A stretch of 17,986 nucleotides of DNA from contig JAAFHH010000009.1 in NCBI GenBank assembly GCA_013297545.1, positions 1-17,986 on the forward strand, written 5' to 3'. This document shows positions 1-6,491 of the stretch, piece by piece; position 1 is the first letter of the stretch; every line of letters starts with the position of its first letter. This DNA is from Alphaproteobacteria bacterium (GTDB taxonomy: Bacteria > Pseudomonadota > Alphaproteobacteria > Elsterales > Elsteraceae). The notes beneath the pieces were generated by a model that was given only the letters and a program-made list of their open reading frames with translations, was not told where the DNA came from and made no database searches. The position numbers and the translations under genes are program-made.

Positions 1-566
1 TGCAAGCGCTGCTGGCGTCCCAGCCCGAAGCGCTGTTCAACGCCACCTTCGGACCCGATCTGCCAGCCTTCGTGCGCCAGGGCGAGACGCGCGGCCTGTT
101 CCGCAATCGCGCCGTCGTCAGCCTGCTGACTGGGGAGCCAGAATACCTCGACCCGCTCGGCGATGAAGCGCCGCAAGGCTGGATCGTCACCGGCTATCCC
201 GCCGAACAGATCGCCACACCAGAGCATACGGTGTTCCGCGACGCATACCGTCAGCGCTTCAACGAGATGCCGAAGCTCGGCTCCGTTATCGGCTACGCCA
301 CCATGCAATCAATCGCCGCTGCGGTCGCGCGTGCAGGTTCGGCCGAAACCGAAGCGCTGGTCGAAGCGTTCCGCGGCCTCACCCTCAGCACCCCGTTTGG
401 GCCGATCCTCTACCGCGCCCTCGACCATCAATCGACCATGGGGGCCTATGTCGGCCGGACAGCCGTGCGCGGTGGCCGCGGTGTGATGGTCGATTGGCGC
501 TACGCCGATGGCGCGGCCTATCTGCCGAGCGACGATCAGGTCCGCCAATGGCGACCCCAGAGCTGA
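1..566 (+). CDS. ABC transporter substrate-binding protein, branched-chain amino acid type (3' part)
   Basis: The reading frame is open from position 3 to the TGA at 564-566, so the gene starts before the window and about 187 C-terminal residues are seen. The text resembles the second lobe of LivJ/LivK-type periplasmic binding proteins: a stretch on what the protein does to reach a new state (PQGWIVTGYP), then FRDAYRQRF, then a helix with GYATMQSIAAAVARAG, then the late LVEAFRGLTLSTPFGPILYRALDHQS segment, where this family describes its processed cargo region. It would capture a small amphipathic solute in the periplasm and deliver it to the permease encoded 8 bp downstream. The ligand cannot be told from this half. 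The family call is firm, the substrate is not; amide- or urea-type ligands are equally possible within this family. Confidence 0.85.
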   Translation, partial: QALLASQPEALFNATFGPDLPAFVRQGETRGLFRNRAVVSLLTGEPEYLDPLGDEAPQGWIVTGYPAEQIATPEHTVFRDAYRQRFNEMPKLGSVIGYATMQSIAAAVARAGSAETEALVEAFRGLTLSTPFGPILYRALDHQSTMGAYVGRTAVRGGRGVMVDWRYADGAAYLPSDDQVRQWRPQS

Positions 567-574
567 CGCGCTAG

Positions 575-2407
575 ATGGAGGCGCTGGTCGTCCAGGCGTT
601 GACCGGCCTTGCCAGCGCCTCTTCTCTGTTTCTGGTCGCGAGCGGTCTGTCGCTGATCTTTGGTGTGACCCGCGTGGTCAATTTCGCCCATGGCAGCTTC
701 TACATGCTGGGCGCCTACATCGCGGTCACCTTGACCGGCGTGCTGCCGCGCGGCGATCCGGTGGTTTGGTGGCTGGCCATCGTCGGTGCCTCGGTTGCCG
801 TTGGGGTGATTGGGGCCGGCATAGAGATGACGGTGCTGCGCCGGATTTACCGCGCGCCGGAATTGTTTCAGCTGCTCGCCACCTTCGGCATCGTGCTGGT
901 GATCCAGGATCTGGCGTTGATGACTTGGGGGCCGCAGGATTTGCTGGGACCCCGGGCACCCGGCCTGCGCGGTGCCGTTGACGTGCTGGGTCAGCCGTTT
1001 CCGGTCTACGACCTCGTGCTGATCGCGATTGGTCCGATCGTGCTCCTCGGTCTGTGGATCGTCGTGCAGCGCACGCGCTTTGGCATGCTGGTGCGCGCCG
1101 CCACCCACGACCGGCAGATGGTTGCAGCGCTGGGTGTCGACCAGCGGCTGTTGTTCACGGCGGTGTTTGCGCTCGGGTCCTGCCTTGCTGGTCTCGGCGG
1201 GGCGTTGCAGCTGCCGCGCGAGGCGGTCGCCCTCCACATGGATCTGGCGATCATTGCGGAGGTCTTTGTGGTCGTGGTGGTGGGCGGGCTTGGCTCGGTG
1301 CCCGGCGCTTATCTTGCCGCCCTGCTGATTTCCCAGCTGCACGCCTTTGGCATTCTGGTGCTGCCGGAAATCACCCTGGTGCTGATCTTCCTGGTGATGG
1401 CGGTCGTGCTGGTGGTGAAGCCGCACGGGCTGTTGGGCCGCCCGACCGTACATGCGGCGGCCGCGGCTCCTACCATGGTGCTGGGGCCAGCCCCGCGGCC
1501 GTTGCGTCTGGCGGCACTGGCGGCATTGGGTGTCGCGCTGGTGCTGCCGTGGCTCGGATCAGACCATTTGACCGTGCTTGGCGTCGACATGGCGGTGTTT
1601 GTGCTGTTTGCAGCCTCCCTCCACCTGTTGATGGGCCCGGGCGGGATCGTCTCGTTCGGCCATGCGGGTTTGTTCGGGGTTGGTGCCTATGCGGTCGCGC
1701 TCTCGGTCAAACTATGGGCCGCACCGATGGCGCTGAGCCTCAGCCTGGCACCGATCGCGGCTGGTCTGGCGGGTGTGTTGTTCGGCGTGCTGTGTGCGCA
1801 CCTCTCCGGCGTGTACCTCGCGATGCTCAGCCTCGCGTTCGCGCAGATCTTGTGGTCCACCTCGGTGCAGTGGGTAGCGCTGACCGGCGGGGACAATGGC
1901 ATTCTCGGCGTGCGCGCCAGCGGGTTTGCCCCTGCCTCGATGGCGTTCTACTACCTGACCCTCATCCTGTGTCTCGCGGCGACCTTGCTGCTGCGGCGTG
2001 CAATCCTCGCCCCCTGGGGCTACGCACTCAGAGCCGCGCGCGATGCGCCCAAGCGCGCAGCCGCGATCGGTATTCCGATCGTGCAGATCCAGTGGGCCGC
2101 GTTCGGCCTCGCTGGCCTCGCGGCCGGTCTTGCGGGCGGGTTGTTCGCGTATGGCAAGGGATCGGTGTTCCCAACCTACCTCTCGATCCCGAAATCGGTC
2201 GACGCGCTGCTGATCGTGCTGCTCGGCGGGGTCGCGACCCTGTCCGGGCCGATTGTCGGCGCGATTGTCTTCGTTGGCCTCGAAGATGTGCTGACCCGGG
2301 CGACCGAGCTGTGGCGTTTGGTGCTCGGCCTCACCATCCTGGCACTGGTGCTGGCGTTCCCCGACGGCATCGCGGGTGCAGTCGCGAAAGCCACGCGCCG
2401 TGCTTGA
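575..2407 (+). CDS. livH/livM: Fused LivH-LivM branched-chain amino acid-type ABC permease
   Basis: A 610-aa polytopic membrane protein that joins in one chain the two permeases normally made as LivH (about 300 aa) and LivM (about 300-400 aa). Residues 1 to about 288 are LivH-like: the SGLSLIFGVTRVVNFAHG signature is near residues 23-40, and the GGLGSVPGAYLAALL loop is near residue 230. An Ala/Pro-rich linker (roughly 290-305) leads into the LivM-like half, with GPGGIVSFGHAGLFGVGAYA near 350-370 and GGVATLSGPIVGAIVF near 550. Each half carries the cytoplasmic loop that docks on the ATPase. ATG at 575 follows the binding-protein stop by 8 bp, and the end overlaps the LivG start, so this is one operon. 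Fused LivHM permeases are known in proteobacteria; the fusion is unusual but not a frameshift artefact, because the frame is continuous. Confidence 0.92.
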   Translation: MEALVVQALTGLASASSLFLVASGLSLIFGVTRVVNFAHGSFYMLGAYIAVTLTGVLPRGDPVVWWLAIVGASVAVGVIGAGIEMTVLRRIYRAPELFQLLATFGIVLVIQDLALMTWGPQDLLGPRAPGLRGAVDVLGQPFPVYDLVLIAIGPIVLLGLWIVVQRTRFGMLVRAATHDRQMVAALGVDQRLLFTAVFALGSCLAGLGGALQLPREAVALHMDLAIIAEVFVVVVVGGLGSVPGAYLAALLISQLHAFGILVLPEITLVLIFLVMAVVLVVKPHGLLGRPTVHAAAAAPTMVLGPAPRPLRLAALAALGVALVLPWLGSDHLTVLGVDMAVFVLFAASLHLLMGPGGIVSFGHAGLFGVGAYAVALSVKLWAAPMALSLSLAPIAAGLAGVLFGVLCAHLSGVYLAMLSLAFAQILWSTSVQWVALTGGDNGILGVRASGFAPASMAFYYLTLILCLAATLLLRRAILAPWGYALRAARDAPKRAAAIGIPIVQIQWAAFGLAGLAAGLAGGLFAYGKGSVFPTYLSIPKSVDALLIVLLGGVATLSGPIVGAIVFVGLEDVLTRATELWRLVLGLTILALVLAFPDGIAGAVAKATRRA

Positions 2408-3134
2408 GGCAATCGGTCTCGCCAAGCGCTTCGGCGGGGTGGAGGCGGTGGTTGACGTCAGCCTGCACGTCGCGGCTGGTGAGGTGTTGGCGCTGATCGG
2501 CCCGAACGGGGCGGGCAAGACGACCCTGTTCAACCTGCTCGCCGGCCAAGTGACGCCGGACCGCGGGCGGGTCCATCTCGCGGGCCAAGATGTCACGGGC
2601 TGGACGCCGCGCGCGCTTGCGCACCACGGCCTCGCGCGCAGTTTTCAAATCCCGGACGTGTTTCGATCGATGACCGTGCGGGAAAACCTGCAGGTGGCCC
2701 TCGCCAGCCACGCTGACCGGCTCTGGCGCTTCTGGTCGCCGCTGGCAACCACGGCGGTGGCGGAGGCTGACTGCTTGCTCGCAACCGCAGAGCTCGGCCA
2801 CCTGGCGGATCAAGCCGCCGGCGTGCTCGCCTACGGTGACGTGAAACGCCTGGAACTGGCGCTGGCGCTGGTGGGCGAGCCGCGCGTGGTGCTGCTCGAC
2901 GAGCCAACCGCCGGCACCGCGCCTGCGGAACGCGCAGGCTTGATGCGCACGGCGATCGCGGCGGCGCGTGCCCGCGATGCGGCACTCTTGTTCACCGAAC
3001 ACGATATGGACGTGGTGTTCGAACACGCTGACCGGGTCGCGGTGCTGGATGCCGGGCGAATCATCGCGTCTGGCACGCCTGAGGCAATCCGCGCGGACCC
3101 GGTGGTGCAGCGGGCCTACCTCGGCCATGGCTGA
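2400..3134 (+). CDS. livG: LivG-type ABC transporter ATP-binding protein
   Basis: A 244-aa ATPase energising the upstream permease at the inner face of the membrane. Visible motifs (numbered from the GTG at 2400) are Walker A GPNGAGKT at 34-41, the Q-loop glutamine in RSFQIP at 83, a Liv-type signature LAYGDVKRLE at 143-152 replacing the classical LSGGQ, Walker B VVLLDEP at 163-169, and the switch histidine in FTEHDMD at 201. I chose GTG 2400 because it overlaps the permease stop (TGA 2405-2407) and leaves the usual short N-terminus; an in-frame GTG at 2376 would add eight residues. The D-loop reads TAGTAPAE, where the family usually has AGLNP, a small deviation. The partner ATPase LivF is not found downstream. 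Confidence 0.92.
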   Translation: MLEAIGLAKRFGGVEAVVDVSLHVAAGEVLALIGPNGAGKTTLFNLLAGQVTPDRGRVHLAGQDVTGWTPRALAHHGLARSFQIPDVFRSMTVRENLQVALASHADRLWRFWSPLATTAVAEADCLLATAELGHLADQAAGVLAYGDVKRLELALALVGEPRVVLLDEPTAGTAPAERAGLMRTAIAAARARDAALLFTEHDMDVVFEHADRVAVLDAGRIIASGTPEAIRADPVVQRAYLGHG

Positions 3135-3178
3135 GGCTTGTCAAGGCCGCACTCTTCAGCGCAGAGTCGCCGCCGGAC

Positions 3179-3271
3179 ATGCTGACTGTTGGCGATATCA
3201 GGCAACAAAGGCACGAGTTACTGCGAACGGCCGGTGTGGTTACGGCCAGGGACGTGATCGATGATGGATAA
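3179..3271 (+). other. Possible 30-codon ORF or gene remnant ahead of the unknown gene
   Basis: An ATG at 3179 opens a 30-codon frame ending at TAA 3269-3271, overlapping the first codons of the next gene in another frame. The peptide (MLTVGDIRQQ followed by RHELLRTAGV) faintly recalls the first helix of small MNT-type nucleotidyltransferases, which would make it a remnant. There is no convincing ribosome binding site and the similarity is from memory only, so it may equally be chance. The rest of the 126-bp gap between livG and the next gene shows nothing else I can name. Confidence 0.15.
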
Positions 3272-3938
3272 GGTAGAAGCTGGCGTCATCGTGCAGGTGT
3301 ACGACCGCGGCCCGAATTTGGCGACCTGGGTATTGCCCCGCCGGCTCGCCAGTGCCGCCGATCTTTCACCACTGCTTGGACCGATTGATGTGGCGGACGA
3401 CAGTCCAGCCGAGCCGTGGAGCCATGTCGGCCGCTTCGGGCCGGTCGTGGTGATCCGTCGCACCATCGCGGTCAGCGACCCGACCGGCGCGGCCTACGAC
3501 TGGGACATCCGCAAAAGCCACGGCTTTCGCGCCGAAGTGCCGCTGCTGCTGCCGCCGAGCGAGGGGTTGTTCTTGCTGGTTGTGGTGGGTGCGCAAGGCC
3601 ATTCGCTCTACGGCCTGACGGTCTCGCCGCTCAACGGTGCGGCACCGGAGAACTGGATCGATGGCGAGCGCAACGGCTTTGACCGCGAACGCCAAACCCA
3701 TGCCCGCGCCTACATGCTGCGCGACTTCCCAGGCAGCGCCACATTGGTGATCACCGGCTCCATCGACCTGCATTCCCGCCGGCCGGAGGGTGAACCGATG
3801 CCGGAAGAAGGCCGGTTCCGCGACCTGTTGGAGCCGCTGGCCGACCTCGATTTCACCGACGAAGACCAATGGGGCCGGGTGCGCGGGGCGTTAGGACGGA
3901 TTGTCCTCGATCACAGCCGTAGGCCGCCGCGGCTGTAG
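3261..3938 (+). CDS. Hypothetical protein, 225 aa, family not recognised
   Basis: I do not recognise this protein. It has no signal peptide or membrane helix and is probably cytosolic. The N-terminal half is rich in short beta-type segments (VEAGVIVQVYDRG, GPVVVIRRTIAV, AEVPLLLPP, GLFLLVVVGAQGH); the C-terminal half is more polar, with an acidic stretch (LADLDFTDEDQWG) and a basic end (HSRRPPRL). Two adjacent ATG codons (3261 and 3264) are possible starts; an AGGGAC at about 3248-3253 favours the first. Coding character, with GC-rich third positions, matches the neighbours. It lies 126 bp after livG on the same strand and could be cotranscribed. Its last 28 bp overlap the convergent toxin gene. 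A small beta-rich or enzyme-like fold is possible, but no function can be assigned. Confidence 0.7.
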   Translation: MMDKVEAGVIVQVYDRGPNLATWVLPRRLASAADLSPLLGPIDVADDSPAEPWSHVGRFGPVVVIRRTIAVSDPTGAAYDWDIRKSHGFRAEVPLLLPPSEGLFLLVVVGAQGHSLYGLTVSPLNGAAPENWIDGERNGFDRERQTHARAYMLRDFPGSATLVITGSIDLHSRRPEGEPMPEEGRFRDLLEPLADLDFTDEDQWGRVRGALGRIVLDHSRRPPRL

Positions 3939-4336
3939 GTCGGACGGGTGTGGTCGCGTAGCCACGCGGCGAAAGCGTCCTCGGCAAGATCGCCCGCGGC
4001 CAGTGCGATCATTTGGCGGGCAGCATCGTCCTCAGGTGCGATCAGGCGCAAACCATTGCGCCCAAGAAAAATGTAGGCCGCGAGGAACGCTGTGCGCTTG
4101 TTGCCATCGACGAAGGGGTGATTGCGCACGATGCCGCCCGCGTAGAGCGCGGCCAGGGTGCACAGATCGGGTTCGTCGTAGGCGCTCGCGTGCTGCGGCC
4201 GGGCGAGCGCGCTGTCCAGCAAGCCCGCGTCTCGAATGCCGCTGCCGCCGCCGTGCTCTGCCAGCTGGCGATCATGAACCGCGAGCACCACGCGCAGATC
4301 AAGCCAGATCACGCTCTCGCTGTCCTGACCAGCCAA
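3911..4336 (-). CDS. doc: Doc-type (Fic-fold) toxin of a type II toxin-antitoxin pair
   Basis: A 141-aa death-on-curing family protein. The N-terminal text (WLDLRVVLAVHDRQLAEHGG, then IRDAGLLDSALARPQ) and the catalytic Fic-like motif HPFVDGNKRTA at residues 73-83 are diagnostic. His73 and the Asp-Gly-Asn-Lys-Arg loop are intact, so activity is expected. Characterised Doc phosphorylates elongation factor Tu and stops translation; that is family knowledge, not shown here. The first possible start is TTG at 4336, only 10 nt after the antitoxin stop. GTG at 4312 (giving 133 aa, nearer the usual length of about 126) has an AGGA at a better distance and may be the true start. It is the downstream gene of the pair, as in many such modules. 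Its 3' end overlaps the convergent unknown gene by 28 bp. Confidence 0.9.
   Translation of the reverse strand: MAGQDSESVIWLDLRVVLAVHDRQLAEHGGGSGIRDAGLLDSALARPQHASAYDEPDLCTLAALYAGGIVRNHPFVDGNKRTAFLAAYIFLGRNGLRLIAPEDDAARQMIALAAGDLAEDAFAAWLRDHTRPTYSRGGLRL
3913..3936. terminator. Inverted repeat at a convergent gene overlap, weak terminator candidate
   Basis: ACAGCCG at 3913-3919 is mirrored by CGGCTGT at 3930-3936, giving a 7-bp GC-rich stem with a 10-nt loop. It sits where the unknown gene and the Doc toxin gene run into each other. There is no T-run on either side, so a factor-independent terminator is only a possibility. Confidence 0.25.
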
Positions 4337-4346
4337 GACTTAACGC

Positions 4347-4571
4347 TTACTTCGCGAGCACATGCAGCGTGTTGCGGTAGGCGCGCATGCCTTCTTCTGC
4401 CAGCGCCATCTGGCGGGCGAACTCTGGATCGTGTGCTGTCAGCCGGTACCCGTCCGGCGTTTCGGTTAGGTGGATGATGTCGCCATCCCCAACACGCAGC
4501 TTCGCCAGGGCCTCTTTGGGCAGAACTGCCCCCAGCGAGTTGCCGACGCGGCGAAGCTTTACGGCGACCAT
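4347..4571 (-). CDS. AbrB/MazE-fold antitoxin partner of Doc
   Basis: A 74-aa protein with the swapped-hairpin DNA-binding fold: VKLRRVGNSLGAVLPKEAL at about residues 4-22, followed by LRVGDGDIIHL, as in MazE, PrlF and AbrB antitoxins. The C-terminal third (about 48-74, EFARQMALAEEGMRAYRNTL) is a charged helix expected to wrap and neutralise the toxin. ATG at 4571 is the only sensible start. The gene precedes doc by 10 nt on the same strand, the order expected for tight coupling. Many Doc toxins pair with Phd-family antitoxins; pairing with an AbrB-type one is a known alternative. Autorepression is likely through the inverted repeat at 4591-4612. Confidence 0.88.
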   Translation of the reverse strand: MVAVKLRRVGNSLGAVLPKEALAKLRVGDGDIIHLTETPDGYRLTAHDPEFARQMALAEEGMRAYRNTLHVLAK

Positions 4572-4590
4572 GACCAGATTCCCGCACCAT

Positions 4591-4612
4591 TGTTGTTACA
4601 TCAGTAATAACA
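4591..4612 (-). promoter_or_regulatory. Candidate autoregulatory operator of the toxin-antitoxin pair
   Basis: TGTTGTTAC at 4591-4599 and GTAATAACA at 4604-4612 form 9-bp arms with a single mismatch around a 4-bp centre (ATCA). The site lies 20 bp upstream of the antitoxin start, in an AT-rich patch that stands out from the GC-rich surroundings, as expected for a promoter. Dimeric AbrB/MazE antitoxins bind such palindromes. Binding itself is inferred. Confidence 0.45.
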
Positions 4613-4628
4613 TCAAACGCTCGCGCCG

Positions 4629-4642
4629 CCAACGCGCGTTGG
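4629..4642. repeat. Perfect 14-bp palindrome downstream of upp
   Basis: CCAACGCGCGTTGG reads the same on both strands. It lies 30 bp past the end of upp and 17 bp beyond the putative toxin-antitoxin operator. As RNA it would make only a 5-bp stem and no T-run follows, so it is at best a weak terminator for the upp transcript; a second operator for the toxin-antitoxin pair is possible. Confidence 0.25.
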
Positions 4643-4671
4643 GCTCGCGATCAGCCGGCTGAGACCAGACA

Positions 4672-5313
4672 TTACCGCGTCCCAAACAACCGGTCACCCG
4701 CATCGCCCAGACCCGGCACGATGAACCCCTGTTCATCCAGGCCCGCGTCCACCGCACAGGTGAACACCGGCACCTCCGGGTGTGCCAGGCGGAAGGTGGC
4801 GAGGCCTTCTGGGGCTGCGATCAGCACCGCCACTTTGATGGAGCGGGCTTGGTATTCGATCAGACGCTCGACCGCCGCTGCCATCGAGTTGCCGGTCGCG
4901 AGCAGCGGGTCGACCACGATGGCGTCGCGCTCCGCCATGTCGTCGGGCAGTTTCAGGTAGTACTCCACCGGCACCCGAGTTGCCGGTTCGCGGTAGAGGC
5001 CGACATGGCCGACGCGGGCTGACGGCAGCAAGTCCAGCATGCCATCGAGCATGCCGTGGCCGGCGCGCAGCACTGAGACGACGCAGAGCTTTTTGCCTGC
5101 CAGCATCGGCGCCACCATCGGCGCGATCGGGGTGGTGATCTCGGTGTCTTCCAGCGGCAGATCGCGCGTCAGCTCATAGGCCATCAGGGTCGCGATTTCG
5201 CGCATCACCCGGCGAAATTCACCGGTTGAGGTGCCGGCTTGGCGCATCACCGCGAGCTTGTGCTGGATCAGCGGGTGGCGCAGCACGTGAAGGTTGGGGT
5301 CGGCTGTTGTCAT
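4672..5313 (-). CDS. upp: Uracil phosphoribosyltransferase
   Basis: A 213-aa enzyme making UMP from uracil and PRPP, close to the usual length of about 209 aa. Diagnostic stretches are VLRAGHGMLDGMLDLLPSA at about 82-100, the PRPP loop VVDPLLATGNSMAAA at 133-147, and the C-terminal uracil-binding region DAGLDEQGFIVPGLGDAGDR at 189-208. ATG at 5313 is chosen over a longer upstream extension because that extension lies inside the preceding gene in another frame and has no Upp homology. The start overlaps the URC4 stop by 1 nt (TAATG), implying translational coupling. In an ordinary genome upp serves salvage. Here its linkage to URC1- and URC4-like genes matches the fungal pathway in which an Upp homologue (URC6/urg2) belongs to uracil degradation. 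Confidence 0.96.
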   Translation of the reverse strand: MTTADPNLHVLRHPLIQHKLAVMRQAGTSTGEFRRVMREIATLMAYELTRDLPLEDTEITTPIAPMVAPMLAGKKLCVVSVLRAGHGMLDGMLDLLPSARVGHVGLYREPATRVPVEYYLKLPDDMAERDAIVVDPLLATGNSMAAAVERLIEYQARSIKVAVLIAAPEGLATFRLAHPEVPVFTCAVDAGLDEQGFIVPGLGDAGDRLFGTR

Positions 5314-6491
5314 TAGAACACGGTCCCATCGAGAACCAGGGTGAGCGGCGGGCCGCCGTCGGCGCGCTGGCGTTTGGCGATGCGGCGGCCGGCGGCCCAG
5401 GTGCCGCCTTCGAGCAGGCGGGCGAGCGGAAACGCAGCCAGATCCAAGCCGAGTGCCGCGGCGACGTGCGGGTGCAGCTGGTCCAGCAAGCCGACGGTCA
5501 AGGCTCGCCACTCGATCACGGCGGCGTGGCTGACCGCGAGCCGCTGCTGGGGCAGGGCCGGATCGCGGGGGACCAGCACGCCGGTATCGATGAAGAGGCC
5601 GCCATTGCGGTACTCCGGCAGCCCAGTCAAGCCGTCGAGGCCGCTGACCTGCACACCCGCGGCCTCCAACGGTTCCAAGAGCGAATAGGCGAGCCACTGG
5701 CTGAGCTTGTGGAACGGCACATAGCCGTTTTCCAGCGCTTGGCAGTGCGGCCAGGCGTCGCCAAGGTCGGTGTCGCCCTGGCGCTGACCGCTCGGCCAGA
5801 CCGCGCCGAAGGTCACCAGCAGGTGCTGCAAGATCTCCTCAGCCCGGACGGCACCCGCCCCCGCCAGCAGCGTGGCGAATGCGCCGAGCCGGCCGGTCGG
5901 GAAGCGGTCTGGCCGTGCGGTGATGGCCGCACCTAAGCGCTGCAGCATCGTGACCCGGCCGGGCAGGCCGAGCAGCGGGTTATCGCCGCGCGACTGCATC
6001 GCGTGGCCGAGGGTGGCGGCATCCAGGCGTTCGAGGGCCGCGGCATCGACCCGCCAGGGCTGGCCGGGCACGGCCGAGAAGGTGCCAGCCCGGTAGGTTG
6101 CCAATGCGGCCAGACCCAAGCCTTCGGACCGGCCGAAGGTCTGGCCATCCGGTTCGCGCCACTGCCAGTCAGGGCCGGCACCGGCGTCCAGCAGCACAGC
6201 GGTGATGACGAGCTCGATCGCGACGCACAGGTGCTCGGCCGGGGTCGGCAGGGATTTGGCCAACTCCGCCCAGCGATCCTGGCCACCAGCACTGAAGTGG
6301 CGCCAGCGCGCGTGGTAGGGGATCGCGAGGTCTGGATAGGCCGCCCGGATCGCGGCGACGGTTTCCGCGACAGCCGCCGGCAGCGCGGTGTCATCGACCC
6401 GCCAGTGCGCCAGCTGGTCCGCGCGTGCAAGCGCCAAGAAATGCTGGCCAGAGCGCCGGACGGCGCTGGCCGACAGCAGCGGATGGGTCAC
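5313..6491 (-). CDS. URC4: URC4/urg3 family protein (DUF1688), uracil catabolism
   Basis: A 392-aa soluble protein. The tail GGTWAAGRRIAKRQRADGGP at about 362-381, then the final DGTVF, is characteristic of the URC4/urg3 (DUF1688) family, as are RWRHFSAGGQDRWAEL at 62-77, the QSRGDNPLLGLPGRVTMLQ block at 166-184 and LPEYRNGGLFIDTGVL at 291-306. The family is needed for the reductive-pathway-independent breakdown of uracil in yeast (URC4) and is uracil-induced in Aspergillus (urg3); its chemical step is not, to my knowledge, fully settled. The start is GTG at 6491, which overlaps the cyclohydrolase stop by 4 nt (GTGA). Starts further upstream would run into that gene and bring no homology. The stop overlaps the upp start by 1 nt, so the three genes form a tightly coupled unit. 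Confidence 0.92.
   Translation of the reverse strand: MTHPLLSASAVRRSGQHFLALARADQLAHWRVDDTALPAAVAETVAAIRAAYPDLAIPYHARWRHFSAGGQDRWAELAKSLPTPAEHLCVAIELVITAVLLDAGAGPDWQWREPDGQTFGRSEGLGLAALATYRAGTFSAVPGQPWRVDAAALERLDAATLGHAMQSRGDNPLLGLPGRVTMLQRLGAAITARPDRFPTGRLGAFATLLAGAGAVRAEEILQHLLVTFGAVWPSGQRQGDTDLGDAWPHCQALENGYVPFHKLSQWLAYSLLEPLEAAGVQVSGLDGLTGLPEYRNGGLFIDTGVLVPRDPALPQQRLAVSHAAVIEWRALTVGLLDQLHPHVAAALGLDLAAFPLARLLEGGTWAAGRRIAKRQRADGGPPLTLVLDGTVF

Noticed and set aside
536..1453. Long minus-strand frame under the permease gene
   Set aside because: Gln/His-rich shadow typical of antisense frames in GC-rich membrane-protein genes.
4013..4477. Plus-strand frame over the toxin-antitoxin pair
   Set aside because: Antisense to two well-supported genes with clear family motifs.
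5314..5697. N-terminal extension of the upp frame
   Set aside because: It is Arg/Pro-rich, lies over the URC4 gene in another frame and has no Upp similarity; ATG at 5313 gives the normal length.
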